Assembly (NCBI RefSeq): GCF_016545825.1
Contig: NC_052619.1
Location: 65,978,115 to 66,042,114 of the forward strand
Length of the DNA stretch: 64,000 bases
Origin: Eucalyptus grandis
Lineage: Eukaryota > Streptophyta > Magnoliopsida > Myrtales > Myrtaceae
Direction of reading: 5' to 3'
Position 1 is the stretch's first letter; each line of letters opens with the position of its first letter. The translations under genes and the position numbers were made by a program. Under the pieces are notes generated by a model that searched no databases, had not been told where the DNA came from, and saw only the letters and a list, made by a program, of their open reading frames with translations. This document shows, piece after piece, positions 12,601 through 27,900 of this stretch.

Positions 12601-14955
12601 CATGCTTCTTGGATATTTAATCCTCATAAAGCTTGTATTAGGGGTTACTTTTGACACTCTGTTCAAAGTGTATTATGCAAATTCTGGTGGTTTGTAGTGA
12701 AGATGAAAAGATGATACATTAAAGACCATCCATAGAACTGTAGTAGTTGTCCATGTCATATTGACTTTATGTTCAATTTTTTGTGTGTGAAAATTAGGTC
12801 TCAATATATGGTCAGGGACATCATTGTTCTGAGTGTCCATAAGTGCTTGTTGTAATAAATTGCCTTCTTATTGTGCCCTTGGTTATGAAGATCGTCCTTC
12901 CTCTCCTTTAGGTTGGTTTTCTTTCACATGCTGGAGTTAAAGTTTCTCATTGCCCCGCTGCTGCAATGAAAATGCTGGGATTCGCACCTATTACGGAGAT
13001 GCTTGATGCTGGAATCTGTGTTTCATTAGGAACGGATGGCGCGCCATCGAACAATAGAATGAGCATTGGTTCGTCCAAACTTTTAAAAATGTGTGTCCAA
13101 ATCTCATATTTTTCTTGGCAGATGATGGTTTCTTATTCTTTGTGCAACTGGAAGCTTATGTTGAAAGAGATTTTCCTATCTGTTCATTTAACCATAATCA
13201 TGATGATCCCAGCTTCTTGACTGATAATATTAACTTCTCGGGAAACTATGTGATGGTACTTGGCATATTCATCAGAATAACGAATTCCTCTGATTCATGC
13301 ATACTCTATTGCCGCACAGTTGATGAGATGTACCTAGCTTCACTTATAAACAAAGGATGTGAAGTTTTCAAAAATGGCATAACTGATCCGACAGCACTTC
13401 CTGCTGAAACTGTGCTCAGAATGGCAACGATAAACGGTGCCAAGTCAGTACTGTGGGACAATGAAATTGGTTCACTTGAGGTTGGGAAAAAGGTATCATG
13501 GTCCGTGTCACTCCTCCCATAATGCTTTTGTTTCAACTCTCACTCGTATTGCTTGAGATCAGGAAAATGATTAATGACTATGTTTCTCATTCATAGGCTG
13601 ACATGCTCGTGATCAATGCTTCCACTTGGCATATGGTTCCTCTTCATGACTGGTATGCGACTATTGTCCTGAAAACTCCACATTGTGTGGCGTTCATTCA
13701 ATTCTAGTTCATCAATCATGCAGATGTACGATGGGTGTATTCTTCTTAAACATGTCTGGTGTCTGATAAAGTGTTCCACGGAGTGTCAAATTCTAAACAT
13801 AATCTAGACTTCAAAAAGGGAAAACTCAGTGAGAAGATGTGGCCACTTTGCAGAGTTTCTGAATGTTAGAATATTTAAATAATAAATTACACGCTTATTT
13901 AGTAGCTTAAGTTTTTAAAACAGTTGACAATAGTCTCATAAAAATCCCACATGGTATTAGAGTAGGAGATTATGAATTCAAATCTTTCTAGGCACCTATT
14001 TGTCTCCCCAATTTAATATTGCCACACTCGGCTTAGGCCAAAGTCCAGCCCACGAATGAGGAGTGTTGGAATATTTAAATAATAAATCACATCTTCATCT
14101 AATAGCTTAAACCTTTAGTATAGTTGGCAGTGGTCCCACAAAAATTTCACACCGAACAAGTTTATAACTTTTTTGCCTAATGTGCTCATTCAAATTCATC
14201 CATTGTTTTCTTTCAATCTCTGCTTTCCTCCTTGCTTTACCTTGTTCCAACAAGAGTTATTTCTTGTTTGTCATCTGCAGCATTTCTGGCCTTGTATATT
14301 GCATGAGAACCGAAAACATTGTTTCTGTGATGTGCAATGGTCAGTGGATTATGAAGGACAAAAGGATTTTATCGGTCGATGAGGTAATGCTCTGAATGCA
14401 TGCAAATGATTCACCAGGGTCAAATTGAGACTAGGTTTTTGCTTCTCATTCCTTCAAGATCATGTTTGTGTGGATCATGCCATCATTTTGAATGTCCTTT
14501 TTGAAATTCTTTACCTCGTTTCTTATCTGCTACGAAGCATGAATCTTCCCAAAGTTCTTCTTTCCTTCTTTTTCCTACCAGTTTGGTTATCAGACTATTT
14601 TGGTTCTCCCTTTTGGAAGCTATCAAAAAATTTTAGTTTCTGATGAGAGGGTTGATATTTGCTCTAATTCTCCTCTTCTTCCTACCCATTTTTAGAAGAA
14701 TATTAGTTTATCTTGTATGTCTAGTGTCCCAGGTTTTAGGAAGCTTACTGCTTGCTGAATTATCAGACAGGCTGTAAAATTTTCAATATATGCTTGATAT
14801 CTCATTTTTAGTCTCACACTTTGTCGATTACTTATTTGGTTCTTGATATTGTTGGACTACCACAGGAAGAAGTTATTTCACTAGCAAAGCGGGCTTCAAG
14901 TGAACTCTTGAAAAGAGCGGGCATCAAGATCCCAAATAGAATGAACATGCTTTAG
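9692..14955 (+). CDS. TRZ/ATZ family amidohydrolase (MTA/SAH deaminase-like)
   Basis: Ten exons join in frame to 470 aa: 9692-9899, 9996-10168, 10273-10431, 11347-11496, 11815-11958, 12912-13068, 13320-13492, 13597-13652, 14281-14383 and 14866-14955. All introns are GT-AG. The protein is a metal-dependent hydrolase of the amidohydrolase superfamily, in the group annotated as 5-methylthioadenosine/S-adenosylhomocysteine deaminase or chlorohydrolase. Visible ligands and motifs are HVH (75-77), HVAEIP (from 231), AAHTVW (His270), SHCPAA (His291) and GTDGAPSN (Asp320). This is the expected set for a mononuclear-metal deaminase. The start was chosen because MEAPGGSPILLLHNATVVTMD begins the usual N-terminal beta domain. 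There is no transit peptide, so it is probably cytosolic. Family membership is secure. The substrate in plants is inferred only from bacterial relatives. Introns 5 and 8 contain repeat insertions. Confidence 0.93.
11169..11207 (+). repeat. Short tandem repeat, 2 x about 20 bp
   Basis: GTTGGATAGAAAATTTTCT occurs twice back to back inside intron 3 of the amidohydrolase gene. Confidence 0.85.
12379..12499. mobile_element. Small hAT-like MITE in amidohydrolase intron 5
   Basis: The ends are TAGAGGTGATCA and TGATCATCTCTA, a near-perfect terminal inverted repeat. The interior is GC-rich and built of GGGC/GCCC blocks that can fold on themselves. At 121 bp with a TAGRGRTG-type end it resembles short non-autonomous hAT elements. 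The flanking 8 bp on each side no longer match well, so the insertion is old or the class is uncertain. Confidence 0.55.
13860..14160 (+). repeat. Repeat remnant in amidohydrolase intron 8
   Basis: ATATTTAAATAATAAAT(T/C)ACA followed by a TAGCTTAA block occurs at about 13869 and again at about 14073. Both copies are followed by a similar CACAAAAAT/CATAAAAAT stretch. Between them lies a TTGCCACACTCGGCTTAGG segment. It looks like a transposon terminus duplicated about 204 bp apart and has no coding capacity. Confidence 0.5.
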
Positions 14956-15625
14956 TAATTTACTCCTCTCTGCAGGTGCGAGCTCATGACATCTCGGACA
15001 GACGCTGTTCGAATGTAGTTTCGCTTTCCTTGGACTCCTAATTTACCTATAATTCCAGAACTCCAGAAAATTGCTGTGGAGGGTGGGTGTTACTAGTTTG
15101 CTCTTCCTCGAGTGGCATGGAGATATTTCTCCGTGCTTCATCAGCCGAGCTTGGTTCCAGTGATTCATTTCCCTGCTTATTTGTTGGCCGCTGCTTACGA
15201 CACATTCGATCACCTCTTGAATCTTATAAGGTCCTTAGATTCAAAGAGCAGGCTGAATAACCATTTAACTGTAAGATAACCTTTGGATCTATTTGTTTCA
15301 GAAAAAATGAATGATTTGAAAAATATTTTCCAAAAGGCGATCACATGTATAACTTGAAATAATTAGTCAATCGAAATTGTTTTTAACATCAACAACGGTC
15401 TATTCTAAACATTTCCAAAATTGAAATTATTTTTTATTAATTCATTTTTATAGAAGATACAAGCAATTGAATTTATAAAGATATTTTTTAAATTATTCAT
15501 TTTTTGCCAAACGATCATGTCCTTTGTCTCGAATAGTGGGCACTAGTGAGATTTTTATTCACGTTGCCCACAAGAGCAAAGCCCATCTTTTGCAGCTTTT
15601 TTTTGGCCCAAAATATATCATTTAG

Positions 15626-16364
15626 AGTGCGTTTGACAACCGACTAAATAGTGTTTGATTTTGTTCTTTTATTTTTATGAGTAGATTCAAAATAAAAATC
15701 TGTTTAGTAAATTTTTTGTTCTTAGAAATAAATTTGGAGTAGAATCGAGAAGTAAAAAAAAGTTGATTTTTTGTTACCGAGAATAATTCCAAAATCAAGC
15801 TAACCGAATTTTTTCTTTCCTTTTCTTCTTGTTTTTCTTCCTTTTCTCTTCTTCCATCATCGCTGCTATCGCCGCTGCCGTCCAACGCCATTGGTTGCCA
15901 GAGGCTCACCAAGCTAGGGCGAGGTTTGGCGAGCTCGCTGAAGGCTCGTTGATAGCCAGGCAAACCTTGCTCGGACCTCCCTCGACCACTGGCAAGCCTC
16001 GCTTGGCTGGTCAAGACTCAGCCAAGCTTACTTAGCTGTTGGCAGGGCTCAACCTCATCAGCCAACAACGCTTCGGTGAGGTCACCGACTGGAGCTTGAA
16101 GAAGAAGGGAAATAAAAGAAAAGAAGAAAAATAAAATAAAAAAGGAAAAAGTGATAAAATTATTAAAAAATTAAAAGAAAATGATTAGGAGTAGAAATTT
16201 TAAGAACGGTGCTAAACGCAATTTTATTATGGGGATATAAATTTTAGAGGGTTATCAAACGCTTTACAATACTTAGAAATTGTTTCCAATATCATAATAA
16301 AAAAGAATAATTTATAATTAGAAATTATTTTCGGAAATAGAATAGTTATCAAACGTACATTTAG
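15626..16364. mobile_element. TIR-type element downstream of amidohydrolase
   Basis: The left end TGCGTTTGACAAC (15628) is mirrored by GTTATCAAACGTA at 16345-16357, and also by GTTATCAAACGC near 16250. CATTTAG flanks both outer ends (15619-15625 and 16358-16364), a possible target duplication. The interior has a GC-rich block (15860-16100) with repeated AGGCTCG/CAAGCCTCG-like motifs. Its 130-codon minus-strand frame and 68-codon plus-strand frame show no known domain. Confidence 0.5.
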
Positions 16365-18405
16365 TCAAGTCAAACGGTTCCAAAACAAGACACAATACTT
16401 TCCGAACAAAGAATATTCCAAAGAGGCCTCGAGGGATTAGTAATCCAATCAGGGGGGGAGAGAATTTCTTTGATGGTTTGTGGCGACTAAGTTTGCAAGA
16501 GAATTTCTTTTGCAGCCTTTGCTTTGCCGTGCGCTGCTATTTTGTGCTCGCCTGATTAGATCAAAATCATGACATGGTCAAAACTTGAGTTTCGTACATA
16601 CGAAACGCGTAATCACCTTCTTATTGTCATCCCATAAAGCTATGATTCTCAATACTTAGTGTGAAAGCTATGATTCTTAATACTTATGGGAGAAGGTAAT
16701 TTGGCTTTTACATTTTTGGAGATGTCATTGCACGCATTCTTGTCTCCCAAAGCTTGTATCGTTTTCTTAGTGGCGGAACTAGTGGCACTTAAAAGATATT
16801 CGAATGCTCAAAATATTAAATGTCGTGATGATCTATCTAATTTATGAATAGACTTTAAATCGGATGAATATTAACTTTTATTCCCTCAAAAGCAAAGGCG
16901 GCGGTAGACATCCTTTCCATGCTTGCATAATTTTCGCAATTAGCTTCGAATTGATAAAAGGCCGCCTCAAACGTTGGTAAAAAACTACTAGGAAAAACTT
17001 GAGAAAAGGCCAGAGAAATTGAGGAGGACAGAAACATGCGATCTGGGTGTTTTTTTATTTATTATAGAAAATCAAGTTAATTTTTTTAATAGAATGAGAA
17101 AAATATGATTTAAATGTCGAATCCACGACAGGTTCATAAGATAATCTGACATTTAGGGAATTATCTCATTTTAAGAAATTCAGTAATTGGCTGTAAAGTG
17201 TAGGACAAGACAGATTTAATTATAAATTAGGCATGTGATACGTACACGCGAGTTACCCATCTTGAGAACCTCAAATTCCATATTCGTACTTTAGATAAAG
17301 ATGCGCCGTTATCTTATAAGTTTATGTCGTACGTGGGTTTTCAAAAGTTTCTCGAAAAAAAATGTCGACGCCCCCACCGTCATCGAGTGCAAAGGGCATG
17401 ATCGGCGGAAGGGAGCTTTGACCAAGAATCACAAGCTTCCCCCATCAAATCGCCTGAGGTTTGATCTCGATTTTAGGAGGGTTTGATCGTGCCCGAAGAA
17501 AGAAAACACCTGGTGAAAGGTGTGCGATGATGGAGGGGACGTTGACGGAAACGAATAATAATAACCTTGAAGACAAACTCAGAAAAATAAAATAAAAATA
17601 TATAGTATAAACATATAAACATATATATGTGCATATCTATATTTCAAAGCGCACACTTTTCTAAGCATACTCAAGAAAGAAGGAAATATCTTTACATAGA
17701 ACCCGCTTCCCAATTTGGTTAGTGTTGGATAATTCGTGGGATTGATAGTCTTAAAATGCAGTATATTTGTACCATATTTACCATAAAAAAAATTCGAAAT
17801 AATTTTTTGGGTGAAAATAACGTGATATATCAATTTATGATCTTTGTAACTCTGTGATGTATTTCATATAAGTACATCAATTTGAGGTTTTCGATAATAA
17901 CCCAACTACAAAAAAAGACTTGATCCCAATGAGAGTGAAACTGTTTCATAGAAGTTCATTATTATCTTCTTTTTATAAAGCAAATCGACTTCGATTCTTG
18001 AATAATCTACATCACTTCTGCTTCTATTGTAACAAAAGATTCCCTTTTTATGTGGAAAGAACCCGTATCAATAATTATGGTTTTACATATGGACGATTTT
18101 TTAATATCTTGTTCATTCGCAATAAAATATTTTCTTTGTGCGGTGACGGTGGCAATGAAAAAGAAGAAAAAAAGAAAAAAAGTTTAAAAAAATTATACAT
18201 TTGAATCGTATTAATTGCATCCTTGTTTTTTTTTTCTCTATTTTGATAATATAAATTTGTATAATTATCAAACACGTTTTTTTACTTATAAATTATTTTA
18301 AAAATAAAAATAAAGAATTTTTTTAAAAGAAATTATTTTTCAAACTAAAAATGTTACTAAACGTACCGTTAATGTTTATCCCCTTGGAAGTACCAACCGG
18401 AAGCA

Positions 18406-18452
<47 letters not shown>

Positions 18453-18530
18453 CTTTCATTCCGCTCATTCATTTATTTATTGAGCCGAAGAAATGAAACG
18501 GAAGAATCTACACGCGTCCAGATACTTCTT
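16365..18530. other. Intergenic spacer
   Basis: AT-rich spacer between the amidohydrolase and BAG genes. I see no gene in it. A trinucleotide (TAA)n microsatellite lies at 18408-18450. It sits in a 227-codon frame that overlaps the BAG start in another frame and is not credible. Confidence 0.5.
18408..18450. repeat. (TAA)n microsatellite
   Basis: About 14 uninterrupted trinucleotide units lie 220 bp upstream of the BAG gene start. Such tracts are often length-variable between individuals. Confidence 0.95.
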
Positions 18531-18535
18531 CCTCC

Positions 18536-18550
18536 TGAAACTTCTGGAAC
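18536..18550 (+). promoter_or_regulatory. Perfect three-unit heat-shock element
   Basis: TGAAACTTCTGGAAC reads as three contiguous alternating nGAAn/nTTCn/nGAAn units, the canonical site for a heat-shock factor trimer. A further TTCTCGAA follows at 18551, out of phase by one base. The element lies 134 bp upstream of the BAG ATG and about 20 bp upstream of a TATA-like TTTTAAAA (18571), the usual layout of a plant heat-inducible promoter. Confidence 0.75.
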
Positions 18551-18570
18551 TTCTCGAATCTCAACCCCCC

Positions 18571-18578
18571 TTTTAAAA
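18571..18578 (+). promoter_or_regulatory. TATA-like box of the BAG gene
   Basis: TTTTAAAA lies 92 bp before the start codon and directly downstream of the heat-shock element. It is non-consensus and chosen mainly by position. Confidence 0.4.
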
Positions 18579-18669
18579 TCTTCTCACCCTGCACCCTTCG
18601 CCACCACAGAACTCAACCAGAACTCGCAAAAGCACGAGAAGAAACAGATTTCAACGCAGCAAGCTGACG

Positions 18670-20025
18670 ATGGACAGCCCGTTCTTCAGGAGCCGCTGGA
18701 GCTCGCCGCCCCAGCCCCAGCCCCGGCCTCGCCACTACTCCCCGCCGACCGCCGCAGCCCCCGCCCCGATCCGCCGCCCCGCGGCCCCGAAGGTGGTCTC
18801 GATCCCCGTCCACTTCGTCGGATCGGAGCGGCGCCGGTCCGAGTCGGCGCGCCGGATCCAGAGCGCGTTCCGGGGGTTCCTCGTGCGGAGGAGCGTGCGG
18901 AGGATCGCGGCGGTGAGGAGGGAGGTCGACGAGGTGGAGCGGAGGATCGCGACCCCGGAGGCGGCGGAGCTGATGCGGCGGGACGAGAGGGAGAGGCTGA
19001 AGGTGAGCGAGACGCTGATGAGCCTGCTGCTTAGGCTGGACTCGGTGCCGGGCGTTGATGCCGGGGTGAGGGAGTGCAGGAAGGCGGTGATCAGGAGAGC
19101 GATCGCGCTGCAGGAGAGGGTGGACGCGATCGTCGCCGGGCGGGACGGGGGACCCGACGGCGGCGATCCTGCGAAGGAGGCAGATGCTGTCGAAGGTGGC
19201 GATGCGGCGGAGAGAGAGTCTGTTGAGGCCGACGATCCTAGCTCTGGTGTCGTGCCTCCGTCGAGCACAACCGAGGCCGTCACGGCGCGATTAGGAGGAG
19301 AAAGTGAACCGAAAATGGCGGATGCGGAGCACTCGGTGGATGCAGGTAGCGAGAGTTACCAAGCAGAGGAGACTCCAGCGGAGCATGAGGTGAGTGCGGC
19401 GCCAGAGGCTGACGTGGCGGCGATGCCGGAGGGGGAGCTTTCTGTTGAAGCTGATGCGGCGATGGAACAGCCGGCGGCCGACGAAGTAGATACAGAAGCA
19501 GGCGAGCCAGAGATTAAGACGCACGCGAACGAAGATGAGATCACAGCGGACAATTACACTGTTCAATCGACGTGCGAGCAAGAGGAAGATGCCGCGGCCG
19601 CCGGAACGGAAAGCTCGGCCGATTCCTCCGCCAATTCTCAGAGTCCGATCGGGGGAATTGACGAGAACGCGTCGCCAAAAGAAGACGCCACCGCGGTGGA
19701 GTCGCAGAAGCCCGACGAAGACGAAGACAGCGGAGGAGGCCGCTGCGGGAGCGAGGGAAAGGGCAACAGGTGGAGCAAGGAGCTGCTGGAGAAGATGGTG
19801 GAGGACAACGAGAAGATGATGCGGCTGATGGCGGAACTCTTCGAGAGGAACGAGCGGCAGACACGGTTGCTGAGCTCGCTGTCGCAGAGGGTGGGGCAGC
19901 TGGAGAGGGCCTTCGTGTGCGAGAAGCTGAGGAGGAAGAAGAGGAGGCAGGCCGCCGGCCGGGGCGGCGACGCGACGGACTGCTCGGCCACGTCGCCGGA
20001 CCCGAAGAAATGCGGAAAGAGATGA
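18670..20025 (+). CDS. BAG family molecular chaperone regulator with IQ motif
   Basis: Intronless, 451 aa. BAG proteins bind the Hsp70/Hsc70 ATPase domain and act as co-chaperones. The plant IQ-bearing subgroup also binds calmodulin and takes part in stress and cell-death control. An exact IQxxxRGxxxR motif lies at residues 63-73 and runs into a helical BAG domain at about 78-155 (REVDEVERRI, then the conserved LLLRLDSVPGVD and IALQERVDAI). Residues about 160-360 are acidic and Ala/Glu-rich with no clear fold. A C-terminal predicted coiled coil (about 370-425, KELLEKMVEDNEKMMRLM) ends in a basic LRRKKRRQ cluster that could be a nuclear signal. The start is the first Met of the frame that precedes a Pro-rich N-terminus. 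The heat-shock element upstream suggests heat induction. The exact Arabidopsis counterpart (BAG5-8 group) is not settled. Confidence 0.9.
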   Translation: MDSPFFRSRWSSPPQPQPRPRHYSPPTAAAPAPIRRPAAPKVVSIPVHFVGSERRRSESARRIQSAFRGFLVRRSVRRIAAVRREVDEVERRIATPEAAELMRRDERERLKVSETLMSLLLRLDSVPGVDAGVRECRKAVIRRAIALQERVDAIVAGRDGGPDGGDPAKEADAVEGGDAAERESVEADDPSSGVVPPSSTTEAVTARLGGESEPKMADAEHSVDAGSESYQAEETPAEHEVSAAPEADVAAMPEGELSVEADAAMEQPAADEVDTEAGEPEIKTHANEDEITADNYTVQSTCEQEEDAAAAGTESSADSSANSQSPIGGIDENASPKEDATAVESQKPDEDEDSGGGRCGSEGKGNRWSKELLEKMVEDNEKMMRLMAELFERNERQTRLLSSLSQRVGQLERAFVCEKLRRKKRRQAAGRGGDATDCSATSPDPKKCGKR

Positions 20026-20889
20026 GACGGCGACGGCGACGGCGGCGGCGATGCGACCCTGATGTCGTCTGGAAGTTGCTAAAGAATCGATGTACGGGAC
20101 ATATAAAAGTTGCAGCGTTCTTTCTATCTTTTCTGTATATTTTTACCCTTTTCTTCTTTCGCATGGGCCGGAATTGGTTTCAGTTGTTTCTGGGCTTCTG
20201 TATTTTTGATCTTGTTTCACGAACCTAATGTTGCACTGCAACCCAAACAAACATCAAATCCCAATTCAGGCCCATCTATCAAGCTTTGCTTTATGGGGGC
20301 GGACAATTCGAGAAGGCATTGCTTGAATCTAGTCGATGCGGCGGGTATGCTCTTGTCGTTCGTGCGTGTAGCAGACCTGAAAGCAACTCAGTACGGATCA
20401 TAGAAGCAAATGACAGAAAAAGAAAGCAACTCATTTTTTAGCTTTAAGTCGGAAATCCCTTTTTCGTTGATAAAAATAAGATCTCGTAATTCTTGCATCT
20501 TCTAGGTGGAGCAGCCTTTTTTCTTTTTGCCTTGGAAAAAGCATCCAAAAATCCAGAGGCGTGGTGGCCGCTTTTGCCCGTACGACCTCCCCCCCCCAAA
20601 AAAAAGGTTATTTCCTAACGTGACTTTTAACAATTCATTGAATTTCGATTCCAAAATTCGATTTTGGTCTTTGCATAATTTCAAATTGTAAAACTTAAGG
20701 GGGGTCAAAACGCATGAAATTCGAAAGGAGTAGCGACTTCCTTGACGATCTGGAAGTATCTGGAAGTCGTCGTTTCTCCGCGCACCCACCCAGCCCCTTC
20801 GCCTACCTAATTTCTTACATATTAATACCGACAGGCGCTCAAAAACCTTAAAGCCTCCCTCGGCAGAAGGAAAAATATCTTCGTCTTCC

Positions 20890-24992
<4,103 letters not shown>

Positions 24993-27900
24993 TATGCCTT
25001 GATTGGTTGGGTTCTGCAAGTTAGTTCTGGCTAAAATCTGAGTCATGCTCTCCCTCGAATTTTCTTCTTTGTTAATTTCTCTGTTTTGTTGAGAGAGCAA
25101 ACTTTGGGAAGAGCCAGGTCGCGATTGGTAACGCTCAACTATTGTAGTGTACCGACGGAATTTTCCTTAAATTGGAAGCACAGAATGACTGCTCCTGAGT
25201 CTCTTCTTTAGGGCAGGACCCCTTTTGAGGAATGGATGATATGAATACCATTAGACGCCTGCGATTTGCTTGAATTTCCCTTTGTCCTAGCTACCCAATG
25301 GTGTCGGATCCTTCACCGAGCTCTAACGTGGATTTGTGATTTGATTCTGCTTGGGATGATAAGAGTGACGATAATTGGGCAACAGAGCCGAAGCGTGCAA
25401 CCTTGCCGTGGGAATATTCCAGGCCATTATCCCTGATTTTCACGACGAAGAGCAGTGCTTGCGCTTGGCTGCGAAAACAACTGAGTACGAGTCTCTGATT
25501 CAGCTTGGATTGCAGCCATAAATCAGAGGGCGTTTTCCATCGAGATAAACGACCCGATCGCATAGGAGAGAAGCATTGACTTGTCTATCATTTTCATTTC
25601 GTGGCTTTATGCTCCTTATCTGCTGGAAGCGGCTTGATGGGCTTATAACATCATCTCACTAAATAATCACACGTCGTAATTGGACTTCTGTACGTCGGTA
25701 ATGTGAAGTCGATCGAGATTTCATGGTGATGAACAAAACAAAGTGAAAATGGTAACTAACGAAATCCCTCCGCGTACAAACAAAAAATGGGTTTCGGCCA
25801 CTTTCTCTGATAGGCCAAAAAGAAAAAAGGCCATCCTACATGACCAGTCATTCCGAGCCCAACCTCAATTCTTCTGTTAATTTCTTCTCCTTTTGTTTTA
25901 CGTTCTTCTCTGTGTTGGGAATATGCAATTTCAGGCATATCTATGATATGATAAGATGATAAGGTCAAGGCGAAGATCCATTTCATCTCCACGTCTCGAA
26001 GTGTGCACCGAGGTGGATTCGGACAAGATCCTCCTCCCCACGTGACTCTTACCAAGAAGATCCCACCACTCTTGGTTTTGTGACTTTTGTCTTGGGGTGA
26101 ATTGGCGCCAATCCTACGATAAAATGACAAAATGAAAAGCACTTTATTGCGAATCATTCGGTATATGGGATTTATATCCAACGCGAGAGGAGACTCTATT
26201 ATAATGTCATTGTGATTAGGGATGTAACCAAGTCTCAGATGAAATAATGGCGATTCAATAAGATTTACTTTTGGAATGAGAATAAAGAACTTGGATAGGA
26301 CTCAAATTTCAATTCAAATGATTGTGAGTTCTAAAAGCTTGTGCTTAGCTCAACTTAATTATCGAAGAGAGGCTTTTCGTCGATAGTTGCATGACTCGAA
26401 CTTGGCCAAGAGCCCAAAAACATCAAGCCGAGTTAAAGAACCCCAAGAATCGAGTTTGTCTAAGGCATTTGGATGAACTTCCAAAGATGATTTCAAGGCA
26501 TCTAGCGAGAGAGGGTTCCAATCTGGCGCAAAAATCAAAACTATTGTCTTGGCTTATAAAACAATCACCATTCTCACATAATCTTCATAAATCAACGTTT
26601 ATCTATAAATATAGGGGAATTTTTTTGGGAAGTAAGAAGTCCATTTCCTATGTCATCCCTTTGAATTTCATATTCGAAATTGCAATTCTTTACTAAGGGG
26701 ACTCATAACTTATTGTGATTAAGGTAATGATTTCAAATATGACCAGCTTCTATAGTGTATTAAGAGGTGTGTACAAGTTTCGAGACCAAATTCATCACTG
26801 TATGATTAATTAGCGATTATTAGTGATTCTGACTCCATATAGGTGAGTTGTAGCCTGCAATCCAAATTGAAAATGGGTACTTTTTGGAGTCAAGCTCAAA
26901 ATATGACGTGAATTTGAATTTTAATTACGTGCCCTTATTTATGATTTTTGGCGGTTCTAGCGCGAGGGGACAACGCTATAAGTACAGAAGTTAAACGACA
27001 CAACCGCAAGAAACCAAAAGTGGGGGGCCCCACCGACTGCCGAAGGGGACGTGACGATGATGAGTACCTACAACAAGGTGGGCCCCGCTATGTACTGGCG
27101 GCTGATCGAGCGACCCGAGGATTCGTAACGCCACGTGGACCACGCCAAGTGGGGTTGATGAGAATGACGAGGGGAAAAGGATCTGGTCGGAAAGCAACGG
27201 GGGATTCTGTCGGGTGATTACAGAATCATTTGCCAGATCGAGGGCCGTTATCCACCGTCGTTTTTGGGCTTTACTACTTCGGTAATCATTTGGTGGCTCC
27301 GTATATTTCCTCGGCAACTTCATTTTTACCCGCCGCCGTTTACCCGCAGAATGCAATTGTCGGGTGACCCTATCCGGATTCTATCTAAGTTTCATCGGAA
27401 TTCTTAAATTTATCCACTATAATATATTTCCTAAATTTTGAAATAAGAAATTTAATTAATATATCTAGAAATTTGGAACATACTATATTTCATCCATATT
27501 TGTACTAATAATTGAACGATTGTAGTGAATCATCACTTCTAATAATTATCATTTGTTATGATCTACCAATCATAACTCATGAAAAAATTTTAGTTATGAA
27601 TATCGTCAGAAATAAAAGCTTAAATTAGTAATTTCAGATTATATGCTCATTATTAAATGGTATAAAATGTCACAAGATTTGCAAAAGACAAAAAAAAACA
27701 CAGTCTTATTCCAATTAAAGCAGGACAAAACTGAAAAGAGAATCCGTCGAAATTAGCTTCGGCAATTTGTCTTTTCTTTGCCAATTTCCTGCCATTTGAG
27801 GAACGCATGATGTGATCAAGAGGCGAGTGAAAATGAGTGAACGGGGAAAAAACACGAATGTGATATTTTGCTTTCTAAATAAATGAGGATCGGATAAAAT

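Noticed and set aside
18351..19034. 227-codon plus-strand frame overlapping the BAG gene
   Set aside because: It runs through the (TAA)n microsatellite as poly-Ile and then reads the BAG coding region out of frame.
18735..20164. Long minus-strand frames across the BAG gene
   Set aside because: GC-rich, Ser/Arg-biased shadows of a well-supported coding frame.
26948..27356. Opposed frames of 89 and 121 codons in a GC-rich block
   Set aside because: No domain in either direction. The composition alone explains the open frames.
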